Assembly: GCA_937873135.1 (NCBI GenBank)
Contig: CALMVQ010000120.1
Coordinates: 88,414 to 152,413 of the forward strand
Reading direction: 5' to 3'
From: an uncultured Scytonema sp.
Lineage (GTDB): Bacteria > Cyanobacteriota > Cyanobacteriia > Cyanobacteriales > Nostocaceae
DNA length: 64,000 nt
The notes under the pieces are model-generated. The model was not told the origin of the DNA and did not search any database. It saw only the letters and a list, made by a program, of their open reading frames with translations. How positions within the stretch are numbered: position 1 is the stretch's first letter; every line of letters starts with the position of its first letter. Both the position numbers and the translations under genes were made by a program. Of this stretch, positions 1 to 9,215 are shown piece after piece.

Positions 1-392
1 AGATCCACTCTTATTTGAAAGTCAGTAGTAGGCTAAACTAACAAAAATAAATAAGTGAGCGTAAATAAACACAATTTTTCATTGGGGCTGTTAATGGTTA
101 AGAATTAGTTATTATTGAGCTTCACAGCATCTCGACTTTTGTATACATATGTAGGTTTTTTTGTGCCAACCTACATAATATTCAGAACTGCTGTTAAAAT
201 CCGAATAATTTTCAAATACAATTGATATCTGATCAATGAATCTTAGTATGGTAGAAGCCGCTTTCCTTCATCTGTGGAGTCAATCTAAAATCCTCACATC
301 CGCATATCTTCCGGACTCAACCGTGGGGTTAATCTCAAAATAACGCCACATGCTTCTAAAATCCACGCATCTAAAATCGAATCACGACTCCC
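1..392. other. Upstream non-coding region
   Basis: No convincing gene is seen. The stretch is AT-rich and should hold the promoter and leader of the ABC ATPase gene that starts at 393. No clear -35/-10 pair or strong hairpin could be identified by eye. Confidence 0.5.
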
Positions 393-2273
393 ATGAGACA
401 AACTGTCCTAAATGTTAATAATCTACAAGTTGAATTTTCCAGTGATGGCAATATCCTTAAAGCCGTAGATAATATTTCCTTTGAGTTGCAACAAGGAGAA
501 ACTTTAGGAATCGTTGGAGAGTCTGGTTCGGGAAAGTCTGTCACATCTTTAGCCGTGATGGGTTTGGTGCAAACTCCAGGTAGGGTAAGTGGTGGTGAAA
601 TTTGGTTTCGACCTCAAGAGAATGGCTCACCCATCAATTTGCGAGAGTTACGTGCCGAAGAAGTGCAGCTTTACCGAGGTGGCGACATCGCCATGATTTT
701 TCAAGAACCGATGAGTTCGCTCAATCCAGTTTATACGATTGGGTTTCAGCTCTTAGAAGCTATCCAGCGACATCAGAACGTTTCTGCGGCTGAAGCACGA
801 CGAATAGCGATCGCCGGACTGCAAGAAGTCAAACTTCTTCCTAGCGATGAGAGTCTCCGTCAGGAGTATCTTGAAACTTGGAAACAAACTTCTTTTCGTT
901 CATCAACCTCAGACGAGCAAAAGCTGTCACAATTGGTGAACCAACACAAAGAAGCAATGCTTGAACGCTACCCGCATCAACTTTCAGGAGGCCAGTTACA
1001 GCGGGTAATGATTGCAATGGCAATTTCGTGCAACCCATTACTATTAATTGCCGACGAACCTACTACAGCGTTAGATGTGACGGTGCAAGCAACAATTATG
1101 GAATTGCTGCGAGAATTACAACTGCGCCGGAACATGGCAATGATATTTGTTACCCATGATTTGGGATTAATTGCGGAAATTGCTGACTCTGTAGCAGTGA
1201 TGTATAAAGGCAAAATTGTCGAACAAGGCTCGTCTGAGCAAATTTTTAATCACCCCCAACATCCATATACGAAAGGTTTGCTAGCTTGCCGCCCGACTCT
1301 CAACCGCCGTCCGCAAAAACTGCTAACAGTTGCCGACTACATGAATGTTGAGGAGAAACCAACAGGAGAGTTGGTGATTCAATCCAAACAACCTACAGAA
1401 CTTCCGGAAGTTACCGCTGAGGCAATAGCACATCGATTGGCTTCTTTAGAACAGCAGCCACCCTTATTACAAGTCAGGGACCTCAAAGTTGGTTTCCCCG
1501 TGCGAGGGGTGTTTGGTGGGACAAAACGCTACACTATGGCAGTGAATGGTGTTTCCTTTGAGAGCAAAAAAGGGGAAACTCTAGGATTGGTAGGAGAATC
1601 TGGTTGTGGCAAAACAACTTTGGGGAGAACTTTGCTGCGACTCATCAAACCCATGGGCGGTCAAATCTTGTTTGAGGGGCGAGAGATCCTTACCCTGAAG
1701 GGACAACAATTGCAGGAGTTACGACGAGAAATGCAAATTGTCTTCCAAAACCCCTTTAGCTCCCTCGATCCTCGTATGAAAATTGGGGATGCAATTATGG
1801 AGCCTTTGGTAATACACTCAATTGGGAAGACAAAACAACAACGCCGAGAACGAGTCGCTTATCTTCTAGAACGGGTTGGATTGAATGCTGACGCTATGAA
1901 CCGTTATGCCCATCAGTTTTCAGGTGGTCAGCGTCAGCGGGTTTGTATTGCCCGTTCCTTGGCATTAAATCCTAAGTTCATCATCTGCGATGAATCAGTG
2001 TCAGCGTTGGACGTGTCCGTACAGGCACAGGTGCTGAATCTCTTGAAAGAATTACAAGAGGAGTTTGGGCTGACATACATCTTCATCTCGCATGATTTGA
2101 GTGTGGTGAAATTTATGAGCGATCGCATCTTAGTTATGAATCGCGGTCAAATTGTCGAACAAGGAACAGCGGAAAATATCTACCTTTCACCTAAAGAGGA
2201 ATACACCCGCAAGTTAATTGAGTCGATTCCCACAGGTAGTGCCGAACGAATGCAAAAGCGGCAAGCAAGATAA
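393..2273 (+). CDS. Double-domain peptide ABC transporter ATP-binding protein
   Basis: This protein energises uptake of di- or oligopeptides (or glutathione-like substrates) at the cytoplasmic face of the inner membrane. It carries two complete ABC ATPase modules in 626 residues, as in GsiA or a DppD-DppF fusion. Module 1 has Walker A GESGSGKS at 42-49, signature LSGGQ near 197-201 and Walker B with DEPT at 221-224. Module 2 has Walker A GESGCGKT at 401-408, signature FSGGQ near 510 and a Walker B. Short C-terminal segments after each module (HPYTKGL near 290) match the oligopeptide-transporter tail domain. No permease or binding-protein gene is adjacent, so partners lie elsewhere, which is common in cyanobacteria. 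Family assignment is firm; the exact substrate is not. Confidence 0.93.
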   Translation: MRQTVLNVNNLQVEFSSDGNILKAVDNISFELQQGETLGIVGESGSGKSVTSLAVMGLVQTPGRVSGGEIWFRPQENGSPINLRELRAEEVQLYRGGDIAMIFQEPMSSLNPVYTIGFQLLEAIQRHQNVSAAEARRIAIAGLQEVKLLPSDESLRQEYLETWKQTSFRSSTSDEQKLSQLVNQHKEAMLERYPHQLSGGQLQRVMIAMAISCNPLLLIADEPTTALDVTVQATIMELLRELQLRRNMAMIFVTHDLGLIAEIADSVAVMYKGKIVEQGSSEQIFNHPQHPYTKGLLACRPTLNRRPQKLLTVADYMNVEEKPTGELVIQSKQPTELPEVTAEAIAHRLASLEQQPPLLQVRDLKVGFPVRGVFGGTKRYTMAVNGVSFESKKGETLGLVGESGCGKTTLGRTLLRLIKPMGGQILFEGREILTLKGQQLQELRREMQIVFQNPFSSLDPRMKIGDAIMEPLVIHSIGKTKQQRRERVAYLLERVGLNADAMNRYAHQFSGGQRQRVCIARSLALNPKFIICDESVSALDVSVQAQVLNLLKELQEEFGLTYIFISHDLSVVKFMSDRILVMNRGQIVEQGTAENIYLSPKEEYTRKLIESIPTGSAERMQKRQAR

Positions 2274-2290
2274 TTCGTAATTAAGTAGAT

Positions 2291-2659
2291 ATGCGAAATT
2301 CAACACAACTACAAGCAGAAATTGATAAAGCTAGAGTTGCTGGTGAGGCACTGGAAGATACTGAACCAAGAACAATGAAAGTCTGGTATGCGGCTGATAC
2401 CAATCGGATATTTATTGAGTTAAATACGGAAATTATTATGGGGTTTCCCTGTAGGATGTTGCAGGGATTGAATAATGCCACTCCTGAACAGTTAGCGGAT
2501 GTAGAAGTTACTCCCTCTGGATACGGACTTCATTGGGAGAGTTTAGACGTAGATTTAGGTGTCCCACAATTAGTCGCCGGTTTATTTGGGACGAAAGCTT
2601 GGATGGCTGAATTAGGTCGTCTTGGTGAACCAGCGCCTACGGCGGGAAACCCGCCGTAG
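2291..2659 (+). CDS. DUF2442 domain protein
   Basis: This small protein of unknown function is 122 residues long. The central part (about residues 28-105) has the DUF2442 pattern: a short strand-rich region with a TPEQLADVEVTPSGYGLHWESLD-like core (LHWE.LD) followed by a LxAGLFG segment. Members often sit beside DUF4160 genes and are suspected antitoxin-like partners, but no such partner is present here. The last roughly ten residues (EPAPTAGNPP) are encoded by a palindromic repeat, so the native C-terminus was probably replaced when that repeat inserted. The gene follows the ABC ATPase by 17 bp and may be co-transcribed with it. Confidence 0.7.
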   Translation: MRNSTQLQAEIDKARVAGEALEDTEPRTMKVWYAADTNRIFIELNTEIIMGFPCRMLQGLNNATPEQLADVEVTPSGYGLHWESLDVDLGVPQLVAGLFGTKAWMAELGRLGEPAPTAGNPP

Positions 2660-2662
2660 GCG
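2634..2662. repeat. Perfect palindrome, 13-bp arms
   Basis: Arms CGCCTACGGCGGG and CCCGCCGTAGGCG flank a 3-nt AAA loop. The element overlaps the 3' end of the DUF2442 gene and supplies its last codons and stop. It matches the style of dispersed palindromes in Nostocales genomes. It could also act as a terminator-like hairpin, though no T-run follows. Confidence 0.85.
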
Positions 2663-2775
2663 ACTGGTGTTAGCGTTAGCGAAGCGTTAGCGAGTCTTCT
2701 CCCAAAGGGAGACGCTTCGCGAACGAGCGTCAGCGGTAGCGAGGAACGAGCGTCACCCGAAGGGCGGTAAATCCC
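2663..2775. repeat. Short-repeat cluster (GCGTTAGCGAAGC type)
   Basis: The stretch reads as overlapping units such as GTTAGCGAAGCGTTAGCGAG, GGGAGACGCTTCGCGAACG and AGCGTCACCCGAAGGGCGG. These are dispersed cyanobacterial repeats, and a related GCGTTAGCGAAGC unit recurs near 11862. Nothing coding is supported here. Confidence 0.7.
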
Positions 2776-2941
2776 GGTCGGGAGCTAAAGCACAAGCGTC
2801 ACGAGATAATTGAAAGCATGGCGGGACCTCGTAAACCTTGCTAATTGCTTACATTCCAATATACCTTCGGTTGAATGTTATTATTATTGCGTTCACCAAA
2901 ATTTTCCACCAATTACATTAACCGCCTGGAGGAATCAACGT

Positions 2942-4396
2942 ATGGCTAGAAAGATCTCCTTTTCCTGGCGTTGGCTTTGTATTATCCTTTTTTTTACAGT
3001 AACTTTTTCCACAATTGTCTCTGCTCAGATAACACAAAATCCGATTCCCGAACCTATTGAAAAGTCCAATATTTCTCTTGCGTTGGCAGAATTAGTGAAA
3101 ATTCCCGATAGCGGCGGAGATCAACCATCTGCTCAATTGAACTTGCTGGCTGCGGCAGGTGATGGCACCGGGCGGTTATTTGTCAACGATACACGCGGTA
3201 AACTCTACCTGATTATTGATAGCAGTGCTAGCGTTTACATGGATTTTCAAAGTTTAGTAGGCGCAGGATTTCGTGGGAGTCAACAGGGATTTTCATACTT
3301 TGCCTTTCACCCAGATTTTGCCACCAATGGGCGATTTTACACGGTAGACGCTGAAAATAAAGATACTGGAACACCTGATTTTCCAGTGACGAAGACAATT
3401 TTTGACCGAAATAATAATATTATAGAAAGCTCTCACCATGACGTAATTCGCGAATGGACTGCAAGCGATCCTACAGCCAACACTTTTTCTGGCACAGGTC
3501 GCGAGATTCTCAGAATCGAACAGCCTTATGGGGATCACAACGTGGGACAATTGGCGTTTAATTCTAACGCCAAACAGGGTGATGCCGATTATGGTCTGCT
3601 TTACATTGCTACAGGTGATGGAGGCAGTGATGGCTTTCCTGTAGGCAGGACAGATCATCTTGATAATGCACAAGATTTAAACACACCATTGGGAAAAATT
3701 CTCCGCATCGATCCTCTTGGGAGTAATAGTACAAATGGTAAATATGGTATCCCCGGTGATAATCCTTTTGTAAACAATGGCAATGCCAGTACACTAGGTG
3801 AAATTTGGGCTTATGGACTGCGTAACCCTCATCGTTTTAGTTGGGATACAGGTGGTGATGGCAAAATGCTGATTGCCGATATCGGTCAAGCTTTTATCGA
3901 GGAAGTGAATCTCGGTAAAAAAGGAGCCAATTACGGTTGGCCTGATCGGGAGGGTACCTTCAGTACTGATAGAAACAACGAGAACGTTATTTTTGAATTA
4001 CCTGCCAACGATGCCGATTTTAATTATACATACCCGGTGGCGCAATACGAGCATAACATACCGCAAAACACTGTAGGATTTTATGGGATTGCGATCGCAG
4101 GCGGTTTTGTTTACCGAGGCGCTACAATCCCGGAACTCGTCGGTCAATATGTTTTTGCAGACTTCGCTAATGATGGGCGATTTTTCCATGTCCCTGTCGA
4201 TAACCTGATTGATGGTGGACAAGCACAGGTGAAAGAACTCAGATTATTTGATGGCGATCGCGAACGAACATTTCTGGAAATTGTTGGCAACCCCAGATCT
4301 GAAGCTCGATTTGGGATAGATGAACAAAGAGAACTTTACGTAACATCTAAAAGCGACGGCAAAGTTAGAAAAATAGTCTCCTCTGGAGGAAAATAA
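2942..4396 (+). CDS. Exported PQQ-dependent sugar dehydrogenase (glucose/sorbosone type)
   Basis: This is a secreted six-bladed beta-propeller oxidoreductase of the soluble glucose dehydrogenase / sorbosone dehydrogenase family, expected to oxidise an aldose or aldehyde in the periplasm with PQQ. The ATG at 2942 is chosen over upstream in-frame starts because GGAGG lies 9 bases before it and the product then begins with a clean signal peptide (MARKISFSWRW, hydrophobic core, cleavage near VSAQ, residue 28). Family signatures are visible: PYGDHNVGQLAF, YIATGDGG, LGKILRIDP, GDNPF, WAYGLRNPHRFSWD and a C-terminal YVFADF...GRF. Length of 484 residues is normal for the family. A strong terminator follows. 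True substrate and PQQ dependence are not shown by sequence alone. Confidence 0.88.
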   Translation: MARKISFSWRWLCIILFFTVTFSTIVSAQITQNPIPEPIEKSNISLALAELVKIPDSGGDQPSAQLNLLAAAGDGTGRLFVNDTRGKLYLIIDSSASVYMDFQSLVGAGFRGSQQGFSYFAFHPDFATNGRFYTVDAENKDTGTPDFPVTKTIFDRNNNIIESSHHDVIREWTASDPTANTFSGTGREILRIEQPYGDHNVGQLAFNSNAKQGDADYGLLYIATGDGGSDGFPVGRTDHLDNAQDLNTPLGKILRIDPLGSNSTNGKYGIPGDNPFVNNGNASTLGEIWAYGLRNPHRFSWDTGGDGKMLIADIGQAFIEEVNLGKKGANYGWPDREGTFSTDRNNENVIFELPANDADFNYTYPVAQYEHNIPQNTVGFYGIAIAGGFVYRGATIPELVGQYVFADFANDGRFFHVPVDNLIDGGQAQVKELRLFDGDRERTFLEIVGNPRSEARFGIDEQRELYVTSKSDGKVRKIVSSGGK

Positions 4397-4406
4397 TTAA
4401 AAGTCT

Positions 4407-4448
4407 GAGATCCCCGACTTCGTAAAAGTTGTCGGGGATCTCATTTTT
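4407..4448 (+). terminator. Rho-independent terminator after the sugar dehydrogenase
   Basis: A 12-bp perfect stem (GAGATCCCCGAC / GTCGGGGATCTC) with a 12-nt loop is followed by a T-run, 11 bp after the dehydrogenase stop codon. Confidence 0.88.
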
Positions 4449-4503
4449 CCCGATCACTGTGAGCTTAACCCGGAGTTAGGTGCATTCCTTCCTTATTATA
4501 ATT

Positions 4504-5811
4504 ATGCATATTGAAAAGCTGCATATTCAAAACTTTAGAGGATTGCCTGAAATTATCTTAAATTTTCCTCGTTCCAACTTAGTTGTATTTATTGGGATCA
4601 ACGGATCTGGAAAGTCATCAGTTCTAGATTGTATAGGGATAATGTTAGCTCAATTTGTGGCTAGACTCCGGAATAGTAAAAAAGTCGAAGTGCGCTTGAC
4701 AGAAAATGATATAAATATTAATTCTGATTCTACAGTTAATACTATAACAATTGTAAGAGAGGCAAAGAAATTCTCTTGGAAAATGGTTCAAGAACGTATT
4801 TATAAACAAAATCAAAGTAATTATGATGAACTGAATAGTTATATTAAAGGTTTGCAAGAACATTCAAAACTTCAACCGCATTCAAGTTTACCAGTAATGG
4901 TCTATTATCAGACCCATAGAATGATTTTAAAAAATCCATATAAATTTAATAGCAAGGGTAAGAAGACAAGTAATAAAAACATTAATTATCAGTTTTTAGC
5001 TTATGAAAAAGCTTTCTCAATAGGTGTAAATGACTTTCAAGATTTTTTTGATTGGTTTAAAGAAGAGGAAGATTATGAAAATGAAATTAGATTAAGAGAA
5101 GCTCCTGAATACAGAAACCCAAAATTGGAGATTATCAGAAAAGCTATTGTAAGTTTTTTACAGATATTCCCAAATGATCATTTTTCGGACTTGCGAGTAG
5201 TTAGATCAACAGCAGAAAGGGATGTCAATTTTGGTCAGTTTTCCAGTCAACCTTCATTAACTATTACAAAAAACCATCAAGATTTAAAATTGGAGCAACT
5301 TTCTGATGGTGAAAAGATGTTATTGATGTTAGTAACTGACTTGGCAAGGAGATTGGCGATCGCCAACCCAAGTTCTAGTGATGCACTGAAAGGTGAAGGA
5401 ATAGTTTTAATTGATGAAATAGATTTGCATCTACATCCCCAGTGGCAAAGGACTGTAATTCGCAGCTTGACACAAACCTTTCCCAACTGTCAATTTCTCG
5501 TGACTACTCACTCACCACAAGTCTTAAGCGGTGTCAGACGAGAAAATGTATTTATTTTAGAAAATTATGAGATAGTAGAAAATACACCACATACCTATGG
5601 TAAAGATAGTAACTCGATTTTATATGAATTAATGAATGTAAAAGAAAGACCAGATGAGGTACAGCAGCAGATAAATCGCTGTTTTAAGTTAATAGATGAT
5701 GGTTTCCTAGAGTCAGCCAAGTCAGCTTTAAATGAATTATCTAACTTGCTCGGGGAAAATGATACAGAAGTCGTCAGAGCTAATACACTTATTGGTTTTT
5801 TAGAAGAGTAA
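4504..5811 (+). CDS. ptuA: Septu-like defence ATPase PtuA (AAA/SMC-type)
   Basis: This is an ABC/SMC-like ATPase of the AAA_21/AAA_23 type, with Walker A GINGSGKSS at 31-39, a signature-like LSDGEK at 266-271, Walker B VLIDEID at 301-307, a HLHP D-loop and the switch TTHSPQVL at 334-341. The region between Walker A and the signature is lysine-rich and probably helical. Such ATPases pair with the HNH nuclease found 5 bp downstream, which is the PtuA-PtuB layout of Septu anti-phage systems. The ATG at 4504 gives the usual MHIEKLHIQNFRG start; a GTG at 4480 with GGAG upstream would add eight residues and cannot be excluded. Both genes are markedly AT-rich relative to their neighbours, consistent with transfer. 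A RecF/OLD-type repair ATPase is the alternative, but the partner argues for Septu. Confidence 0.8.
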   Translation: MHIEKLHIQNFRGLPEIILNFPRSNLVVFIGINGSGKSSVLDCIGIMLAQFVARLRNSKKVEVRLTENDININSDSTVNTITIVREAKKFSWKMVQERIYKQNQSNYDELNSYIKGLQEHSKLQPHSSLPVMVYYQTHRMILKNPYKFNSKGKKTSNKNINYQFLAYEKAFSIGVNDFQDFFDWFKEEEDYENEIRLREAPEYRNPKLEIIRKAIVSFLQIFPNDHFSDLRVVRSTAERDVNFGQFSSQPSLTITKNHQDLKLEQLSDGEKMLLMLVTDLARRLAIANPSSSDALKGEGIVLIDEIDLHLHPQWQRTVIRSLTQTFPNCQFLVTTHSPQVLSGVRRENVFILENYEIVENTPHTYGKDSNSILYELMNVKERPDEVQQQINRCFKLIDDGFLESAKSALNELSNLLGENDTEVVRANTLIGFLEE

Positions 5812-5816
5812 ATAGC

Positions 5817-6470
5817 ATGAAGCGTATTATCAAAGGCAAAGAACCTTTATCATTAGTTAAACACCGCCTAAAACCTTTTGCTGATTATGATAATTATTCT
5901 AAAAAAGATGAATTACGGGTATCACTACTAACTGAACAAGGACATATTTGCTGCTATTGTATGCAACGTATTAGTGATTCCAGAATGAAAATTGAACATT
6001 GGAAATCACAAGATGACTATCCGCAATTACAATTATATTACAATAATTTGATTGGTGCTTGTCAAGGCGGTGAAGGATCGCCAAAGCATTTACAGCATTG
6101 TGACACTAGGAAGGGTAATACTGAGATAACTATCAATCCCCTTGATACTATTAAAAATTGCGAAGAATTTATTAAGTTTCTTGGTAATGGACAAATTTAT
6201 TCAGAAGATTCAGCTATAGATACAGAATTAAATGATATTTTAAATCTCAATACAGAAACTTTGATTAATCATCGTAAAGAGGTTTTAGAGCTAGCAATTA
6301 AACAGCTAAGAAGTGAATATTCCAAGGGAAATTGGACAAAAGCGATATTAAATAAAAAAATTCAAGAGTGGGATGATAGACAGAGGGCAGGTAAATATAA
6401 ACCTTATTGTCAAGTAGTTATTTATTATCTAAAAAAGAAATTATTAAGTTTGCATAATATCCGGTTATAA
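5817..6470 (+). CDS. ptuB: Septu-like HNH nuclease PtuB (TIGR02646-type)
   Basis: This 217-residue protein has an HNH fold of the type paired with PtuA in Septu and in retron Ec78. The zinc/metal framework is visible as CCYC at 45-48, EH at 60-61, YNNL at 75-78 and a later Cys (HCDTRKGN, 94-101). It is expected to cut nucleic acid when released or triggered by the ATPase. The gene starts 5 bp after ptuA and both share low GC, so one transcript is likely. Catalytic activity is inferred from the motif only. Confidence 0.82.
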   Translation: MKRIIKGKEPLSLVKHRLKPFADYDNYSKKDELRVSLLTEQGHICCYCMQRISDSRMKIEHWKSQDDYPQLQLYYNNLIGACQGGEGSPKHLQHCDTRKGNTEITINPLDTIKNCEEFIKFLGNGQIYSEDSAIDTELNDILNLNTETLINHRKEVLELAIKQLRSEYSKGNWTKAILNKKIQEWDDRQRAGKYKPYCQVVIYYLKKKLLSLHNIRL

Positions 6471-6547
6471 AAACATAGAGGTATGAGAGTCATGCAAAAA
6501 TAGTGGTTAACCACATAAATTATGAAGTGCCACTAACCTAGCTTCTT

Positions 6548-7782
6548 TTAAGCTCTGAGTAAGAGTGCAGCGAGGGAAACTTGAAGGCTAGTAGGCTTGA
6601 TTCCTTCGTCTGCAATTAAGTTCAAGGTATCAGTATCTTGTACTAGGCTAACAACAAAGGTGGCATCATCAAGTTTTACTTTATCTCCATCTGTGTATTC
6701 GCGTAGTAGCTTTTGTAAACCCTTAGTTTCTTTCCAAGTATTTAGTTTTTTGAAAGAATTCCTGACTGTTACTCTATCCAGTTCAGCGGGGAAACTGTCC
6801 AATGTATTGACTCGGCGTTGGATACGAGTAATGCGTTCTGAGGTAATATTAATGTTTTCCAGGGTTTCTGACTGTGTTAATTCAGCAGAACGCTGTTGTT
6901 TGAGGCTTACCAACTGGTTGTAAAGTTTTTGGAGTTCAAACAAAAGATACTTGGTGGAGAATACATCCCCCGCCTCTGGGGTTTTGAAGGCAGTGGCTAT
7001 GGCTACCCCGTATCCATCTCGTTCCCCGGTTTGGTCATTCCAGTAAAGAGTTTGTTTGTGTTCTGGAATTGGTTCGCCATTTGGTCCAAAGTATTCCAAA
7101 GTGAGCGCCACTAATCCAGTTGGCTCACCTTTTTCACCAGTCCGCCGTCCTAAGGAGATCGGTTCTTATAGTTACGAATACCTTCGTGTGCTTCGTCAAT
7201 AATTACTAAATCGGGACCTCCGTAGCGATTAAAGTCTGCTAGGAAGTTATTGCCTTTGCGTCCTAGAAGGTTTTTGTTGTATAATTCATAATCACTATTA
7301 TTAAAGCCTAATTCACCCATTTCTCGTTCCCAGTTGGGAAACAGTTTCTTGGCGGCGATTATGGCAATTTTTGCGCTTACTTTTTGTTCTCGATATAACC
7401 GAGTAACAGCTGCGGCTAGCCGTGTTTTACCTAAACCAACGGCATCGGCACAGACGGCTACACCAAAATCCTGCATCACTCGCAAGCAATGTTGAGATCC
7501 TGACTTTTGATGTTCAAATAGAGTTTCTTGGTTTACCAGTTGGTCAAGTTGATCGCTGCGTTCCACACGGAACTGGCGCGGGCGCTGTTGAGATAGCCAG
7601 TATAAAAAGTCTTCTGGAGTACCGTGCTGAGCTTGGAGAATTATTTCTACGGTCTGGCAAGCGGAAAAGCCCACTTTATTAAACGCTGAATCCCTCTTGC
7701 ATCTGATACTGGCGTTGGGGTTATCCATCATTTTGACCGTCCTATTCCATACGCTAGCGATCCCACTCTGGCAATCCATCAA
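6548..7782 (-). pseudogene. DEAD/SNF2-type helicase with internal deletion
   Basis: Two pieces of one helicase gene lie in different frames. The upstream piece (7150-7782) carries a Walker A ADAVGLGKTRLAAA and a Walker B box IIDEAHEG. It then stops at 7150, right after the Walker B region. The downstream piece (6548-7149) reads EPISLGRRTGEKGEPTGLV... and continues to a coiled C-terminal tail. The rest of the motor, including all of the second RecA domain, is absent. An internal deletion of roughly the middle half plus a frame change explains this. The extreme N-terminus also looks non-native. The gene lies convergent to ptuB and may be the remnant of another defence or mobile-element locus. 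Confidence 0.75.
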
Positions 7783-8112
7783 AGCGTTGCTCTATTGCTA
7801 TCTAAGATCTTCTAAGCTCACCTCTGCTTGAGTCAAGCGTGTGCTACCTTGTGTCAAAAAGAAAGGCAGAGGGCAGAGGGTAGAAGGTATAATAAAATAC
7901 AATAGAGGCTTAAACCCCCATTGATTGAAGACCACCAACCTCCGATATGGTGGGGGCTTGGACCCGATTTGGGCAAGGCAAGATAGAGGTCTTAAAATCG
8001 TATAAAAAGTTACATTTTTCCTTCTGCCCTCTGCCCTCTGCCTTCTGCCTTGCAAGGGAGGGCTGGTCAAAAATATTACCGTTGTTAAAACCATCAAAAC
8101 TTTGGAAAAACT
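7783..8112. repeat. Non-coding gap with inverted GGCAGAG / CTCTGCC short repeats
   Basis: A GGCAGAGGGCAGAGGG block near 7863 faces CCCTCTGCCCTCTGCC near 8027-8043, so the approx. 160 bp between them are bracketed by inverted degenerate heptamer repeats. A similar CTGCCCTCTGCCCTCTGCC run recurs near 47666. No gene is supported. Confidence 0.6.
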
Positions 8113-8721
8113 ATGAAGCAATCAATCCTTTATGGGTTAATGGGCGATCGCGCCGGACGAGTCGTGCAGGCATTTTGGAATTGGCTTTGGGGTAAACCCA
8201 TTGAAGCAGGCGGAAAAATTGCGCTAGAAGTGGCGCAAGCATCGCTACAGGAGATGCAACAATCGGTTTCTCAACTGACAAAATCAGTTGCCCAAGCTGT
8301 TGCCGCCTATGAACAGGCGAAACAACAGCATGTCAAGAGTCAAGGTGATGCAAAGAGAGCGGAGATGCAAGCCAATCAAGCATTCGCGCAAGGAGATGAA
8401 GAGGCTGCTCGACTCGGGATGGCACGCGCAATTCACATCGAAAGGGTATTACCACAATTTGAAACCCAGGTCAAGCAAGCAGAGCAAGCGGTGCAAAGTC
8501 TGAAAGACAAGCTGTATCAGGAGCGCCAAAAGTTGGAGTCTTACCAGATACAAATGCAAACGCTCAAATCCCTGAACCAAGTGAACGAGGCTTTAGCGAT
8601 CATTGCAGATATAAATGGTGAATTAAGGGGGAATTCAATACTGCGCTCGCCTTCCAGGGTGGTCAAGTTGTCGGTGAATACGATCTCGCCAATTCCAGCC
8701 ACAACCACAACCAAAGTTTAG
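8113..8721 (+). pseudogene. PspA/IM30-like protein, 3' end replaced
   Basis: About the first 170 residues form a long charged helical coiled coil typical of PspA/IM30-like proteins, starting with the GDRAGRVVQAFWNW motif and ending LNQVNEALAIIADINGEL. These proteins bind stressed membranes. After about residue 170 (position 8620) the sequence loses the family pattern because the frame runs into DNA belonging to a substrate-binding protein gene that is read in another frame. The product is therefore truncated, with a roughly 30-residue foreign tail. The coiled-coil part may still be expressed; a functional short PspA-like protein cannot be excluded. Confidence 0.65.
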
Positions 8722-9215
8722 AAGCAGCCAAACAACGCGGAGCCGAAGTGATTATGCTAGCCAGCAATACGGGTTCCCTTGATCGCGCTCTGCAAGTTGT
8801 CCAAGCTAATAACAATCGCTTACCTGTACTGGGTGGCGATGATGTTTACAGCCCCAAAACTCTGGATGTCACCCGTGAGCAAGGGCGCGATATGGTTGTA
8901 GCAGTACCCTGGCATATTCTGACAACGGGGTCGCAGGACTTCGCGCAGCGATCTCGCAGGCTCTGGGGCGGCGATGTTAACTGGCGCACAGCAACTGCCT
9001 ATGATGCCACTCAAGCCCTCGGCGCGGCTTCGCGACAAAATCCCACCCGTGAAGGCATCCAGCTAGTCTTGCATAGTCCATCATTCGTCGCATCGGGAGC
9101 CTCTCGCACCGTCTCGTTTCTGCCTTCGGGCGATCGTAATGCTCCAGTGCAATTGGTTAAGGTAGTCCAAGGTGGTCGTTCTACCTACGGTTACGACTTC
9201 ATCCCCATTCCCTAA
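8622..9215 (+). pseudogene. Branched-chain amino-acid-type substrate-binding protein, C-terminal fragment
   Basis: An open frame without its own proper start encodes the last roughly 195 residues of a type-1 periplasmic binding protein. It begins GEFNTALAFQGGQVVGEYDL and continues through AEVIMLASN, LWGGDVNWRTATAYDA and the end FLPSGDRN...YGYDF. The same C-terminal pattern (LWGG.VN.RTAT.YDA, FLPSGDR, GYDF) occurs in the intact paralogue at 30629-32077. The N-terminal half is missing and the fragment is fused to the PspA-like gene, so this is a deletion junction. An internal GTG at 8748 could allow translation of 155 residues, but a working protein is unlikely. Confidence 0.75.

Noticed and set aside
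139-153. NtcA-like site (GTA-N8-TAC) near the window start
   Set aside because: GTATACATATGTAG has the wrong spacing and last base; not supported.
3293-3673. 126-codon open frame on the minus strand
   Set aside because: It lies entirely inside the sugar dehydrogenase gene on the other strand and has no recognisable protein pattern.
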